Source of the DNA: Actinophytocola sp035995025
GTDB lineage: Bacteria; Actinomycetota; Actinomycetes; Mycobacteriales; Pseudonocardiaceae
Length of the DNA: 64,000 nt
Direction of reading: 5' to 3'
NCBI GenBank assembly: GCA_035995025.1
Contig: DASYKY010000123.1
Location: forward strand, 1-64,000
Position 1 is the first letter of the stretch. Each line of letters begins with the position of its first letter. Below, piece after piece: positions 7,002 to 15,387 of the stretch. The position numbers and the translations under genes are program-made. The notes under the pieces were generated by a model that was not told the DNA's origin, searched no databases, and was given only the letters and a program-made list of their open reading frames with translations.

Positions 7002-8504
7002 CTAGTGTTGAACTATCTCGTACCGCGCAAAGGTTTCCGCTAGGAAACCGGTCGCGCGCGCCTCGGCGAGGAAGTCGTTCAGGTCGGGATCTTCCATGAG
7101 ATCGCCGAGACCGACCTCCTCCACCGGAGCCTTCGCCTGGAGGTTGGTGAGCTCCGGCTCGGAGCGCAGCTCCAGCACGAACAGTCGGGGGGCGATCGCG
7201 GCCCGACTCCGGCCGGCGGTCGCCGGTTTCCGGATGAGCCGCAGCTGCGGCGGAAGCGTCACGGGTACGAGGCGCTCCGCGTCGATGTCGAGGTCGAACA
7301 TGGCCATGCCGCGTGCCGCCGCGTACTGGAACGCGGCGTCCGGAACGACCATGTCGTGGGACTCGAGGTACTCGGTGATGTTCAGCGCCGCCGCGACCGC
7401 TCCCCGCGTCGACCGGGCGTCCTCGGCCGGGACGCCCCGCTCCGCCGCCCGCGCCCGCTGCAGGTCGACGTCCTCGACGGTGTTGCTGAACAGCGAGCGG
7501 CGCTGGTCCTGGCGCAGCGCCGACCGCATGTAGGTGATCACCCGGCGGCCGACGCCGTAGTGCTTGCGCGGGCACTTCGCGACGACGAGCACGAGCGCGA
7601 CGGCCACGCCCTCGCTCTCGTCGACGTCCTCGTCCTGGTCTTCCCCGACGGTGAAGTAGCGGGTGAACAACGGTTCCGGCTCCGTGACGCGGCACAGCGC
7701 CTCGTTGCTGGTGAGCACCTCGCGGCCGGCGATCAGCGCGTTGATGTGCGCATCCAGGTCACCGATGACCCGGCGGTCGGTGGTGGTGGCGACCGGCAGC
7801 GCGCCCGGGCCGAGGTTGGCCGGCCGCTGGCGGATGCCGAGCGGCGCCCACACGGCGGCCTCGACCCCGCTCGCCGTCTCGCCGATGACCATCGAGCCGA
7901 CGATGTCGTCCGACTCGTAGATCCGCAGGCTGTTCGCCACGTAGTGGTCGGTCTTCTTCAGGTCGTGCAGCAGCTTGATCTGGAACTCGACGTGGCCGTA
8001 GAGCCGCTCGCGCTCGCCGAACAACGTCCGCTCGCGCGGCACGGTCGGGATCACGATCTCGACCTCGCGGCTTTGCAGCCGCATGTCCTCGCCGTCCCAG
8101 TGGTAGAGGTGCCGGTAGATGTCGGTCTCGTCGGCGAGCACGATGCGCAGCCGCTGCAGGTCCGGCGCGCCGAGCATCCGGCTTACGACGGCGTCGCGAC
8201 TGCTGTCGAGCACCGAGCCGGTCAGGTCCCGCTGTGCCACGAGCGTCTGCAGCTCGGTGATGTCCAGCGCGCGGTCCAGCTGCCCCGCCTGTTCGCGGGT
8301 GAGCTCGGTGGCGCCGGTCTCGATGCGGTTGATGACGAACCGGCTGGCGCTGATCATCCGGCCCAGCTCGGCCTGGGTGAGCTTCTTCTCCTGGCGCGCC
8401 TCGCGCACCGCGTTGCGGATCTTCGTGTTCAGGACAGCGTTGTCCGCGTCCGCCTGGAGGTAGCCGGGACCTCCCGCGGTGTCGGGACCGCTCGCCGTCG
8501 TCAT
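7002..8504 (-). CDS. XRE-family transcriptional regulator with large C-terminal domain
   Basis: About 500 residues. A Cro/C1-type helix-turn-helix lies at about residues 26-82 (KLTQAELGRMISASRFVINRIETG). About 400 further residues have no domain I can name, apart from an acidic stretch GEDQDEDVDESEG. XRE proteins with long C-terminal sensory parts usually bind a ligand and autoregulate. The ATG at 8504 was preferred over an upstream GTG because it precedes the HTH by the usual short arm. Its 294-bp divergent promoter region is packed with GTGCGCAC palindromes, likely its own operators, shared with the small membrane peptide gene on the other strand. Confidence 0.8.
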   Translation of the reverse strand: MTTASGPDTAGGPGYLQADADNAVLNTKIRNAVREARQEKKLTQAELGRMISASRFVINRIETGATELTREQAGQLDRALDITELQTLVAQRDLTGSVLDSSRDAVVSRMLGAPDLQRLRIVLADETDIYRHLYHWDGEDMRLQSREVEIVIPTVPRERTLFGERERLYGHVEFQIKLLHDLKKTDHYVANSLRIYESDDIVGSMVIGETASGVEAAVWAPLGIRQRPANLGPGALPVATTTDRRVIGDLDAHINALIAGREVLTSNEALCRVTEPEPLFTRYFTVGEDQDEDVDESEGVAVALVLVVAKCPRKHYGVGRRVITYMRSALRQDQRRSLFSNTVEDVDLQRARAAERGVPAEDARSTRGAVAAALNITEYLESHDMVVPDAAFQYAAARGMAMFDLDIDAERLVPVTLPPQLRLIRKPATAGRSRAAIAPRLFVLELRSEPELTNLQAKAPVEEVGLGDLMEDPDLNDFLAEARATGFLAETFARYEIVQH

Positions 8505-8547
8505 GCCGGGCCTGCCTCGTGTGATGCCTGTTGCGAGGAACCGCTCC

Positions 8548-8753
8548 GTGCGCACCGATATCGCACATCGCGGCACATCGTACTCATCGCCAGTGTGCTC
8601 GCAATAATGCCACGCCACACGTTCGGGCCACAATGGACACGTCATCGCGCGTTCATCGGCACGTCAGATCGCATCTGAGAGACCTATGTCATCGCGGTGC
8701 GCACCTGTCGTGCACCTGTTGTGTTATGTGCGCACATGGCGCACACTTGTGCG
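8548..8753. promoter_or_regulatory. Cluster of GTGCGCAC-type palindromes in divergent promoter region
   Basis: Within the gap between the XRE gene and the small peptide gene are GTGCGCAC (8548-8555), a GCACATCG direct repeat (8563-8570 and 8573-8580), GGTGCGCACC (8696-8705), GTGCAC (8710-8715), ATGTGCGCACAT (8726-8737) and CGCACA-CT-TGTGCG (8740-8753). All share the GTGC/GCAC half site. This is a strong operator-array candidate for the neighbouring XRE protein; binding is an inference. Confidence 0.6.
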
Positions 8754-8798
8754 TGGCGCCAAGTGGTATGGGGAACACGCATCGAGTGGAGGCCGACA

Positions 8799-8885
8799 AT
8801 GAGGATCGTCATCACACTCCGCACCGTCTTCAACCTGCTGGTCATCGCGATTCTGATCGGCATCGCGGCCGGCATCTACCTGTAG
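8799..8885 (+). CDS. 28-residue single-pass membrane peptide
   Basis: Small ORF MRIVITLRTV... with one hydrophobic helix (FNLLVIAILIGIAAGIYL) after two basic residues, N-in orientation expected. An excellent Shine-Dalgarno GTGGAGG sits 6 nt before the ATG, which decides this start over an in-frame upstream ATG at 8697. Its promoter region is the palindrome array shared with the divergent XRE regulator. The last 10 nt overlap the convergent GNAT gene. No family is recognised. It could be a regulatory membrane peptide or a type-I-toxin-like peptide; neither is shown by sequence. Confidence 0.65.
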   Translation: MRIVITLRTVFNLLVIAILIGIAAGIYL

Positions 8886-9415
8886 GACCGGGTCATCCGG
8901 ATCGCATCGCGGGGTTCGGTGCCTACCTGGTGGTGGGCCCGGACCGTACCGCGCTCGACGAAGCCGCACCGGCGGGCCGTCGCGAGGGAAGCCTCGTTCC
9001 ACGGTTCCGCGAACAGCTCAAGGTCCGCGTAGCCGACCGCCGACGCCCAGCCCATCAGCACGCCCAAAGCCCGCGCGGCCAGGCCACGGCCCCGTGCCGC
9101 CGGGACCAGCCAGTAACCGATCGACGCGACACCGTCCCGGGGCCACAGGCCGATCTGGCCCACGGCCGCCGACGGCGCGCAGATCGCGAAGGAGTAGCCC
9201 AGCCCGGACAGGGCCCGGTCCCACTGCCGCTCGATGTACGCGCGGGCCTCCGGCTCGCCGGCGGACTCCGGGACGGTCGTGATGTGCGGGATGTACGTGT
9301 CGGCCGCGGCCGCGATCACGGCCGGCGCGTCGGCCAGGTCCCACGGGCGCAGCACGACGTCCCCGGAGTGCAGGGTCGGAACCTCGAACGAGGGAACCTC
9401 GCGAGCCGGGACCAC
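8876..9415 (-). CDS. GNAT-family N-acetyltransferase (RimJ/RimL-like)
   Basis: About 179 residues. GNAT features: the opening strand GDVVLRPWDLADAPAVIAAA, a central strand VGQIGLWPRDGVASIGYWLVP, the acetyl-CoA-binding loop AARGRGLAARALGVLMGWA (Q/RxxGxG/A type), and the RimJ-like end NEASLATARRCGFVERGTVR. It would acetylate an amine on a protein or small molecule using acetyl-CoA. The GTG at 9415 lies 4 nt after the stop of the upstream gene, suggesting coupling; a GTG at 9460 is an alternative start. Confidence 0.82.
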   Translation of the reverse strand: MVPAREVPSFEVPTLHSGDVVLRPWDLADAPAVIAAAADTYIPHITTVPESAGEPEARAYIERQWDRALSGLGYSFAICAPSAAVGQIGLWPRDGVASIGYWLVPAARGRGLAARALGVLMGWASAVGYADLELFAEPWNEASLATARRCGFVERGTVRAHHQVGTEPRDAIRMTRSYR

Positions 9416-9419
9416 CGGC

Positions 9420-9878
9420 TCAGTCCATGCGTTCTCGCATGGCCGGCAGCGCGAACTCACGCACCGCCGTCAGCACCTCGCGGGCCAGTGAGTCGAACGG
9501 CCTGCCCACCTCGAGCTCCCACCAGAGCTCGCCGATCGGATGGCCCGCGACGGTGACCAGCTCGCCGATCGGGGCCTGCCAGCCGCTGCTCCCCGTCTGG
9601 ATCGGGGGAGCCTTGCCGGACGGGTAGTACGGGCGAACCCGCAGCTGAGAGGCCCATTCGTCGCGGGAGATCACTCCCACGTGGACGGTGAAGCGGACCG
9701 CGCGGGCGGTGAACGAGCGGGTCTGCTCGACGATCACCTCGCCCCAGTGCCGGTTGCTCTCGATGCGGAACCGGCGGCCCACGCCGAAGAAGCCGAGCGC
9801 GCGCAGAGCCGGGGCCAGGTTGCTGTCGACCATGAACCTGAACCACTCTTGGGCGTTGCGTTCGAGCTCGGACTCCAC
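9420..9878 (-). CDS. DUF4304-like hypothetical protein
   Basis: About 152 residues from GTG 9878 (a TTG at 9911 would add 11). The arrangement LAPALRALGFFGVGRRFRIE followed by WGEVIVEQTRSF resembles DUF4304 proteins, which are uncharacterised and common near secretion or immunity loci in actinobacteria. No signal peptide or membrane segment. It immediately precedes the GNAT gene. The family assignment is tentative and no function can be stated. Confidence 0.6.
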   Translation of the reverse strand: MESELERNAQEWFRFMVDSNLAPALRALGFFGVGRRFRIESNRHWGEVIVEQTRSFTARAVRFTVHVGVISRDEWASQLRVRPYYPSGKAPPIQTGSSGWQAPIGELVTVAGHPIGELWWELEVGRPFDSLAREVLTAVREFALPAMRERMD

Positions 9879-10016
9879 AGTGGTACCAACAGTAGCTGGC
9901 CGGTGCCGCAAAGTGTTAAAGGTTCGCTATGCCGATCGGGCAGAAATCTCCTGCATGAATGGCGTCACAGTGAAGCCCTCCCGTCGTTTCTGAGACAGAT
10001 ACGTCAGGAGGACGGG

Positions 10017-10727
10017 ATGCCAGTGAGTACGCAGCAACCACCCGCCCGCGCGGCCGGCACGATCGGCGTCGCGCTCATCGACGGCACACCGCTCGTCCGG
10101 GAGGGGCTGTCCTCGCTGCTCAACCGCACCGCTGGGGTCCGCTTCCTCGGCTCGGCCGAGGCCGCGAACGTGGGGCTGAGGTTGTGTCAGCGCCTGCGGC
10201 CCGACGTCGTCCTCGTCGACGCCGCCCTCGACCCGCGCGGACAGCTCGCCCACCTCCTGTCCTCCGCGTCCGGAAACCTGCGGGTCGTCCTGCTCATCGA
10301 CGACGCCCGGCGGACCTCGCAGTACATCGCGGGCGCGCTCGCCGCGGGCGTGGCCGGCCTGATCCGCCGGGCCGCCCAGCCCGCCGACCTCCTCCGCGCG
10401 ATCCAGGCCGCACACACCGAAGGCCGCTACCTCGACCCGCTGCTCGCCCCGACGCTCGCCGCACCCGCTCCCCAGGCCCAGGCGCAGCCCCGCCAGTCAC
10501 TGTCGCGGCGCGAGCTCGAGGTCCTCGAGCTGATCGCGGACGGGCTGGAGAACCAGGCGATCGCCGACCGGCTGTACGTGTCCGTGGAGACCGTGCGCAC
10601 CCACGTGAAGAGCATCCTGCGCAAGCTCTCCTCCCGGGACCGCACGCACGCGGTCGCCATCGCGTTCCGGTCCGGGGTCCTGGTCGTGGACCAGCACGGC
10701 ACCGAGTCGAGGCCCGCTCGCGACTGA
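10017..10727 (+). CDS. Orphan LuxR/NarL-type response regulator, atypical receiver
   Basis: 236 residues. An N-terminal receiver-like domain (about 15-135) is followed by a C-terminal LuxR helix-turn-helix (about 160-225: SRRELEVLELIADGLENQAIADRLYVSVETVRTHVKSIL). The presumed phospho-acceptor Asp68 (VVLVDAAL) is present. The acidic pair is reduced to one Asp (ALIDGTP instead of DD/DE), and the usual invariant Lys is replaced by Arg in GLIRRA. Such receivers are often phosphorylation-independent. Strong ribosome site AGGAGGACGGG. No histidine kinase gene adjoins it. A hairpin at 10780-10801 follows the stop. Confidence 0.88.
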   Translation: MPVSTQQPPARAAGTIGVALIDGTPLVREGLSSLLNRTAGVRFLGSAEAANVGLRLCQRLRPDVVLVDAALDPRGQLAHLLSSASGNLRVVLLIDDARRTSQYIAGALAAGVAGLIRRAAQPADLLRAIQAAHTEGRYLDPLLAPTLAAPAPQAQAQPRQSLSRRELEVLELIADGLENQAIADRLYVSVETVRTHVKSILRKLSSRDRTHAVAIAFRSGVLVVDQHGTESRPARD

Positions 10728-10779
10728 TGCCGTCCGCCCCGTGCGGCGGGGTCCAATGCAAGGCGGTTCCAGACGTTTC

Positions 10780-10801
10780 CTTGCCGGATGCTACCGGCAA
10801 G
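10780..10801. terminator. Hairpin after response regulator
   Basis: Perfect CTTGCCGG-N6-CCGGCAAG stem, no T tract, 53 nt after the regulator stop and 58 nt before fadE5. Probably a weak terminator; it could also be an operator. Confidence 0.45.
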
Positions 10802-10813
10802 TAATACTCTGAT

Positions 10814-10829
10814 GTTACTGCCGAGTAGG
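10814..10829. promoter_or_regulatory. fadE5 operator, imperfect CCTACTCGCGAGTAGG palindrome
   Basis: GTTACTGCCGAGTAGG matches 12 of 16 positions of the perfect palindrome found between fabG4 and fadA2 (37482-37497), and lies 30 bp before the fadE5 ATG. A TetR-type site is inferred. Confidence 0.5.
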
Positions 10830-10858
10830 GGACCACTGACATTACGGGGAGCGACGAC

Positions 10859-12691
10859 ATGGGCCACTACCGAAGCAACGTCCGAGACCTCGAGTTCAAC
10901 CTGTTCGAGGTGCTGAAGGTCCAGGATCGCCTGGGCAAGGGCGTGCTCGCCGAGGCCGACGAGGACACCGTGCGCGGTGTGCTGAGTGAGCTGAACAAGC
11001 TGGCCACCGGACCGCTGGCGGACAGTTTCGCCGACGGCGACCGCAACCCGCCGGTGTTCGACCCTACGACCCACTCGGTCACGTTGCCCGAGTCGTTCAA
11101 GCGGTCCTACCAGCAGCTGTGGGACGGCGAGTGGTGGCGGCTCGGGCTGAACAACGAGCTCGGCGGGTTCGGCCTGCCGCCGTCGGTGCAGTGGGCCGCC
11201 GCGGAGCTGATCCTCGGCGCGAACCCGGCGCTGTTCATGTACCTGTCCGGGCCGAACATGGCGCAGGTCCTGCACCGCAACGGCACCGAGGAGCAGCGGC
11301 GCTGGGGCCAGTTCATGATCGACAAGGGCTGGGGTGCCACGATGGTGCTCACCGAGCCCGACGCCGGCTCGGACGTGGGCGCCGGCCGCACCAAGGCGAT
11401 CAAGCAGGACGACGGCTCGTGGCACATCGAGGGCGTCAAGAGGTTCATCACCGCGGCCGAGCACGACATGTCCGAGAACATCGTGCACATCGTGCTGGCC
11501 CGGCCGGAGGGGCACGGCCCGGGCACCAAGGGCCTGTCGATGTTCATCGTGCCGAAGTTCCACTTCGACACCGAGACCGGTGAGCTCGGCGAGCGCAACG
11601 GCGCCTACGTCACCGGTGTCGAGCACAAGATGGGCATCAAGGTCTCCACCACGTGCGAGCTGACGTTCGGCCAGCACGACGTGCCGGCGAAGGGCTGGCT
11701 CGTCGGCGAGGTGCACAACGGCATCGCGCAGATGTTCCAGATCATCGAGTACGCCCGGATGATGGTCGGCACCAAGGCGATCGCCACGCTGTCCACCGGC
11801 TACCTGAACGCGCTCGCCTACGCCAAGGAGCGGGTGCAGGGCGCGGACCTCACGCAGATGCTCGACAAGAGCGCGCCGCGGGTCACGACCACCCACCACC
11901 CGGACGTGCGCCGCAGCCTGATGATGCAGAAGGCGTACGCGGAGGGCCTGCGCGCGGTGTACCTGTACACGGCGTCGCTGCAGGACCAGGTGTGGACCGG
12001 CGAGGGCGACGACGAGGCGACGGAGCTGGCCGCGCGGCTCAACGACCTGCTGCTGCCGATCGTCAAGGGCGTCGGCTCCGAGCGGGCCTACGAGCAGCTG
12101 GCCCAGTCGCTGCAGACGCTCGGCGGTTCCGGCTTCCTGCAGGACTACCCGATCGAGCAGTACATCCGCGACTCGAAGATCGACTCGCTGTACGAGGGCA
12201 CCACGGCGATCCAGTCGATGGACTTCTTCTTCCGCAAGATCGTGCGGGACAAGGGAAAGGCGCTCACGTACCTCGCCGGCGAGATCTCCGGGTTCATCGA
12301 GCGGGAGAGCGGCAACGGCCGGCTCAAGGAGGAGCGCGCGCTGCTCAAGCAGGCCCTCGAGGACGTGCAGGGCATGCTCGGCGCGATGGTCGGCTACCTG
12401 ACCAACGCGCAGAACGAGCCGGGCAACGTCTACAAGGTCGGCCAGCACACTGTGCGACTGCTGATGGCAACCGGTGATCTCATGGTCGGCTGGCTGCTGC
12501 AGCGGCAGGCGGAGGTGGCGATCGCCGCGCTGGACGGTGGCGCCTCGGGCAAGGACAAGGCGTTCTACGAGGGAAAGCTCGCCGTGGCCTCGTTCTTCTC
12601 CCGCAACGTGCTGCCGGAGCTGTCCGCCGGTCGCAAGATCGTCGAGGCCGCGGACAACTCGCTGATGGAGCTCGACGAATCCGCGTTCTGA
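10859..12691 (+). CDS. fadE5: Acyl-CoA dehydrogenase FadE5
   Basis: FAD-dependent enzyme making trans-2-enoyl-CoA in the first step of beta-oxidation. 610 residues, the length of the mycobacterial FadE5 class rather than the 380-residue short form. The N-terminus (GHYRSNVRDLEFNLFEVL) and DRNPPVFDPTTHSVTLPESF closely match FadE5 (Rv0244c). The FAD/substrate motif MVLTEPDAGSDVG is present; the catalytic Glu is E446 in LYEGTTAIQ. A C-terminal four-helix extension follows the dehydrogenase fold. In M. tuberculosis fadE5 adjoins fadA2; here it has moved away but keeps a related operator. A strong hairpin follows the gene. Confidence 0.95.
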   Translation: MGHYRSNVRDLEFNLFEVLKVQDRLGKGVLAEADEDTVRGVLSELNKLATGPLADSFADGDRNPPVFDPTTHSVTLPESFKRSYQQLWDGEWWRLGLNNELGGFGLPPSVQWAAAELILGANPALFMYLSGPNMAQVLHRNGTEEQRRWGQFMIDKGWGATMVLTEPDAGSDVGAGRTKAIKQDDGSWHIEGVKRFITAAEHDMSENIVHIVLARPEGHGPGTKGLSMFIVPKFHFDTETGELGERNGAYVTGVEHKMGIKVSTTCELTFGQHDVPAKGWLVGEVHNGIAQMFQIIEYARMMVGTKAIATLSTGYLNALAYAKERVQGADLTQMLDKSAPRVTTTHHPDVRRSLMMQKAYAEGLRAVYLYTASLQDQVWTGEGDDEATELAARLNDLLLPIVKGVGSERAYEQLAQSLQTLGGSGFLQDYPIEQYIRDSKIDSLYEGTTAIQSMDFFFRKIVRDKGKALTYLAGEISGFIERESGNGRLKEERALLKQALEDVQGMLGAMVGYLTNAQNEPGNVYKVGQHTVRLLMATGDLMVGWLLQRQAEVAIAALDGGASGKDKAFYEGKLAVASFFSRNVLPELSAGRKIVEAADNSLMELDESAF

Positions 12692-12708
12692 CCACGAGGT
12701 GTAGTCGC

Positions 12709-12747
12709 GGCGGATTGGTGGTATCTGTTGGACACCACCAATCCGCC
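12709..12747 (+). terminator. fadE5 terminator hairpin abutting next ribosome site
   Basis: Perfect 14-bp stem GGCGGATTGGTGGT / ACCACCAATCCGCC with an 11-nt loop. The 3' arm ends 1 nt before the AAGGAG of the next gene, so the hairpin could also gate translation of that gene on read-through transcripts. Confidence 0.7.
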
Positions 12748-12759
12748 CAAGGAGCAGCT

Positions 12760-13041
12760 ATGTGGTCCGGTTACTCGATTGTCGGCCTGCTCATCGCGGG
12801 CATCGTCCTGGGCATCCTGGGGCGGTTGTTCGCCCCGGGTCAGCAGAAGATCCCGTTCTGGTTGACCATCCTCGCCGGCATCGTCGGCGCGTTGATCGGC
12901 AACTGGCTGGCGTCGGTTTTCGGCGTCAACGAAACCTCCGGCATTGACTGGATCCGGCACATCTTCCAGGTCGCCGCCGCGGCCGTGGCCGTGATCATCG
13001 CGGCATCGGTGTACGGCGGCCGGTCCCGTTCCCGCGTCTGA
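12760..13041 (+). CDS. GlsB/YeaQ/YmgE-family small membrane protein
   Basis: 93 residues with three hydrophobic helices and the family's glycine-rich pattern (LLIAGIVLGILGRLFAPG, ILAGIVGALIGNWLASVFG, VAAAAVAVIIAASVYG). The family is also labelled transglycosylase-associated. It sits in the cytoplasmic membrane, often stress-induced, and its role is unknown. ATG with AAGGAG 5 nt upstream. Monocistronic by the hairpins on both sides. Confidence 0.88.
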   Translation: MWSGYSIVGLLIAGIVLGILGRLFAPGQQKIPFWLTILAGIVGALIGNWLASVFGVNETSGIDWIRHIFQVAAAAVAVIIAASVYGGRSRSRV

Positions 13042-13051
13042 CCCGCTGAGT

Positions 13052-13087
13052 CGCGAAGGCCCCCGGCAACCACCGGGGGCCTTCGCG
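13052..13087. terminator. Bidirectional terminator
   Basis: Perfect 15-bp stem CGCGAAGGCCCCCGG / CCGGGGGCCTTCGCG with a 6-nt loop between two converging genes; it starts 11 nt after one stop and ends 3 nt before the other. Confidence 0.88.
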
Positions 13088-13089
13088 TG

Positions 13090-14925
13090 TCAGCGGGCGG
13101 GTTTCGGCTTGCAGACGATCTTCGGGTGCGAGTTGTAGCTGACGTTGCGGGTCTTGCGGGTGACCTCCGCGCCGCTGTTGGCATCGGTGATGATCCGGGT
13201 GTCACTGGTGGTGAAGCCCTGACCGCCCTCGCTCGGCCGGCAGTCCGGGTCGGTGCTCGTCTTCGTCTCGGGCTCGGTGTAGTCGGTGCGGTCGCCGGTG
13301 ACCGACTCGACCTCGTAGTGCTTGGTGCCCCAGATCTTCACGGTGATCGACGACGACGTCCAGATGGTCTGGATGGCCACGCCGGTCTTCGACTCGTTGG
13401 TGAAACTCAGGTCGATCACGCTGCTGCCGTCGGGGTTCTGGAACACGGTCGCCTCGCGTGCGGCGGGGTAGCGGCTGATGTAGTAGCTGTGCTCCTGGTG
13501 GCCCGCGTCGGTCATCGCGGCGAAGTACGCGGCGTTGTACAGCGTGGTGGCGAACTGCGAGATGCCGCCGCCGACCTCCCGGTTCGGCACGCCGTTCTCG
13601 ATCACGCCGGCCTCCACGTAGCCCTGCGCGGCGGTGCGCGGACCGGTGTAGCCGTTGAGGCTGAACGTGTCGCCGGGCTTCACGATCGCGCCGTCGACCT
13701 CCTCGGCGACCGTGCGGATGTTGACGCCGGAGTCGCTGGCGAAGCCGCCGGTGCTGAACTCGCCGACGACCTCCTTGATGCCGAGCTTGTTCGCCGCGGC
13801 GGTGGTCACCTTGGCGGGCTTGGCCCTGTAGGTCGCGGTGAGCTCGCGGTCGTCGGTCTTCTTGAGCACGTCGGACAGCGGCGTGAGGCTGGACTTCCAG
13901 TCCACGCCCTTGCCGTCGACGGACGGCTTGACGGTCGGCGCGCCGCCGCTGAAGACGATCTCCGCGTCCTTGCCCTCGACCTCGGTGGACCTCAGCTGGG
14001 GCCCCACCGCACCGACGATCTTCTTCTGGTCGATCTTCGCGGTCAGCCCGCCCTTGCCGTCGGGGGCGAAGGTGAGCGCGCGGGCGATGGCCTTCGGCTC
14101 GAGCCGCGCGTCCTTGCCGTTGCCGTGCACTACGACCGGGCCGGACACGGCGGGCCCGGCGATCTCGTCGATGGCGCGCCGCACGCCGTCGGCCGTCGTC
14201 GTCACGGCCGTGGACCGTACGGGCAGCTCGACTGTGTCGCCGGTGGCCCACTTGTCGATCAGCGCCTGCCGCGCGCCGTCGGCGTCGAGCTCCTGGCCGT
14301 TCTTGGGCTCGACCGCGACCGGGGTGACGCCCTTGAACGTGACGCCGCCCTCGGCGGGCTCGTGGCCGGTCTGCCCGCGCAGCGCCTCGACGGCGGCGGC
14401 GAGCGCGGTGTCGTCGGTGGCGGTGGCGACGCCGACCTCGTGCTCGGTGAAGAACGAGGTGAGCCGGGCGACCGGGTTGAGCGGCTGGCCGCCCGCCCGG
14501 TCGAGGGTGCCCTGCCAGTCGATGGACAGCCCGGCCTTCGCGGGGTCGACCTTCGTGGACACGTCACCGATCGCCACGTCCACCGGCTCGGTCTCGCGCG
14601 GTCCGAGCACGCTGCGCAGGGCCTGCTCGGCATCCTCGCGCGACTGGCCGCCGACGTCCACGCCGGCGACCGTGACCCCGCGCGGCACGTCACCGCTGCT
14701 GGTGACCAGGTCGACGGTGTAGACGACGGCGAGCGCGCCGAACGCCGCGCCGCCGATGATCGCGGCCTTGCGCAGCCCGCGCCTGGCCTTGGGGCGCTTG
14801 ATCTTGACGGTGGGCTCGTCACCGGCGAGCGGTGTGTACCCGGTGCCCGGCGCGTACGCGGGTGGCGGCGCTGGCCTGAGCACGTCGGTCTGCTCCGCGT
14901 GCGACTGGGGCCATTGGTAGTCCAC
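13090..14925 (-). CDS. VanW-family envelope protein with peptidoglycan-binding-like domains
   Basis: 611 residues, anchored in the membrane and mostly extracytoplasmic. A cytoplasmic Pro-rich N-terminus and a basic patch (KIKRPKARRGLRKAA) precede one transmembrane helix at about 52-72. Two YoaR/PG_binding_4-like repeats follow (RGVTVAGVDVGGQSREDAEQAL at the start of the first; a second around KNGQELDADGARQALI). A VanW domain lies at about 380-510 (GVNIRTVAEEVDGAIVKPGDTFSLN, then GGGISQFATTLYNAAYFA). VanW proteins occur in vancomycin-resistance clusters and many actinobacteria; the biochemical role is undefined. It is 15 nt downstream of the GroES-like gene, so likely co-transcribed. Confidence 0.9.
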   Translation of the reverse strand: MDYQWPQSHAEQTDVLRPAPPPAYAPGTGYTPLAGDEPTVKIKRPKARRGLRKAAIIGGAAFGALAVVYTVDLVTSSGDVPRGVTVAGVDVGGQSREDAEQALRSVLGPRETEPVDVAIGDVSTKVDPAKAGLSIDWQGTLDRAGGQPLNPVARLTSFFTEHEVGVATATDDTALAAAVEALRGQTGHEPAEGGVTFKGVTPVAVEPKNGQELDADGARQALIDKWATGDTVELPVRSTAVTTTADGVRRAIDEIAGPAVSGPVVVHGNGKDARLEPKAIARALTFAPDGKGGLTAKIDQKKIVGAVGPQLRSTEVEGKDAEIVFSGGAPTVKPSVDGKGVDWKSSLTPLSDVLKKTDDRELTATYRAKPAKVTTAAANKLGIKEVVGEFSTGGFASDSGVNIRTVAEEVDGAIVKPGDTFSLNGYTGPRTAAQGYVEAGVIENGVPNREVGGGISQFATTLYNAAYFAAMTDAGHQEHSYYISRYPAAREATVFQNPDGSSVIDLSFTNESKTGVAIQTIWTSSSITVKIWGTKHYEVESVTGDRTDYTEPETKTSTDPDCRPSEGGQGFTTSDTRIITDANSGAEVTRKTRNVSYNSHPKIVCKPKPAR

Positions 14926-14940
14926 GGGTCGCCTTCCCCT

Positions 14941-15261
14941 TTACAAGTACAAGCCTGTGCCGTGTTCGGTCCGCTCGCTGGCGATCGCGTGCAGGTCCCG
15001 CTCGCGGATCACCAGGTACATCTGCCCCTTGACCTCGACCTCGAACTGGTCGTCCGGGTTGAACAGCACCCGGTCGCCCACCTTGACGTGCCGCACGTTG
15101 ATGCCGGCGCCGAGCACGTCACCCCACGACAGCCGCCGCGCCATCTGTGCCGTGGCCGGGATGACGATGCCTCCGCTGCTGCGCCGTTCACCCTCCTCGG
15201 GAGTCAGGCGCACGAGGACCCGGTCGTGCAGCATCTGGATCTCGAGTTTGAGGTCTGGCAC
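14941..15261 (-). CDS. GroES-like (Cpn10) protein
   Basis: 106 residues with a Cpn10 fold: MLHDRVLVRLTPEEGERRSSGGIVIPATAQ matches the GroES start and mobile-loop region, and VKVGDRVLFNPDDQFEVEVKGQMYLVIRERDL matches the end. It lacks a neighbouring groEL and is a divergent, stand-alone copy. It might cap a GroEL paralogue or do something else. GTG start at 15261; ATG 24 nt further in is an alternative. It is followed closely by the VanW gene. Confidence 0.85.
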   Translation of the reverse strand: MPDLKLEIQMLHDRVLVRLTPEEGERRSSGGIVIPATAQMARRLSWGDVLGAGINVRHVKVGDRVLFNPDDQFEVEVKGQMYLVIRERDLHAIASERTEHGTGLYL

Positions 15262-15387
15262 CGACGCATGTTAACCGCCGGGCCTGTCCGCTCCGCGAAG
15301 AGTCAGGCCGTTCGGCCGATTGGCCGATTTCCACGCTACCGGTGGGCACCGACGTTTCCGGGCCTGCCAGGGCGGGGCTGTGGACAG

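Noticed and set aside
4986..7043. Long plus-strand open frame opposite the hydrolase and unknown genes
   Set aside because: Arg/Val-rich antisense frame; the minus-strand genes have clear motifs.
10427..12448. Minus-strand open frame opposite fadE5
   Set aside because: Shadow of a clear acyl-CoA dehydrogenase gene.
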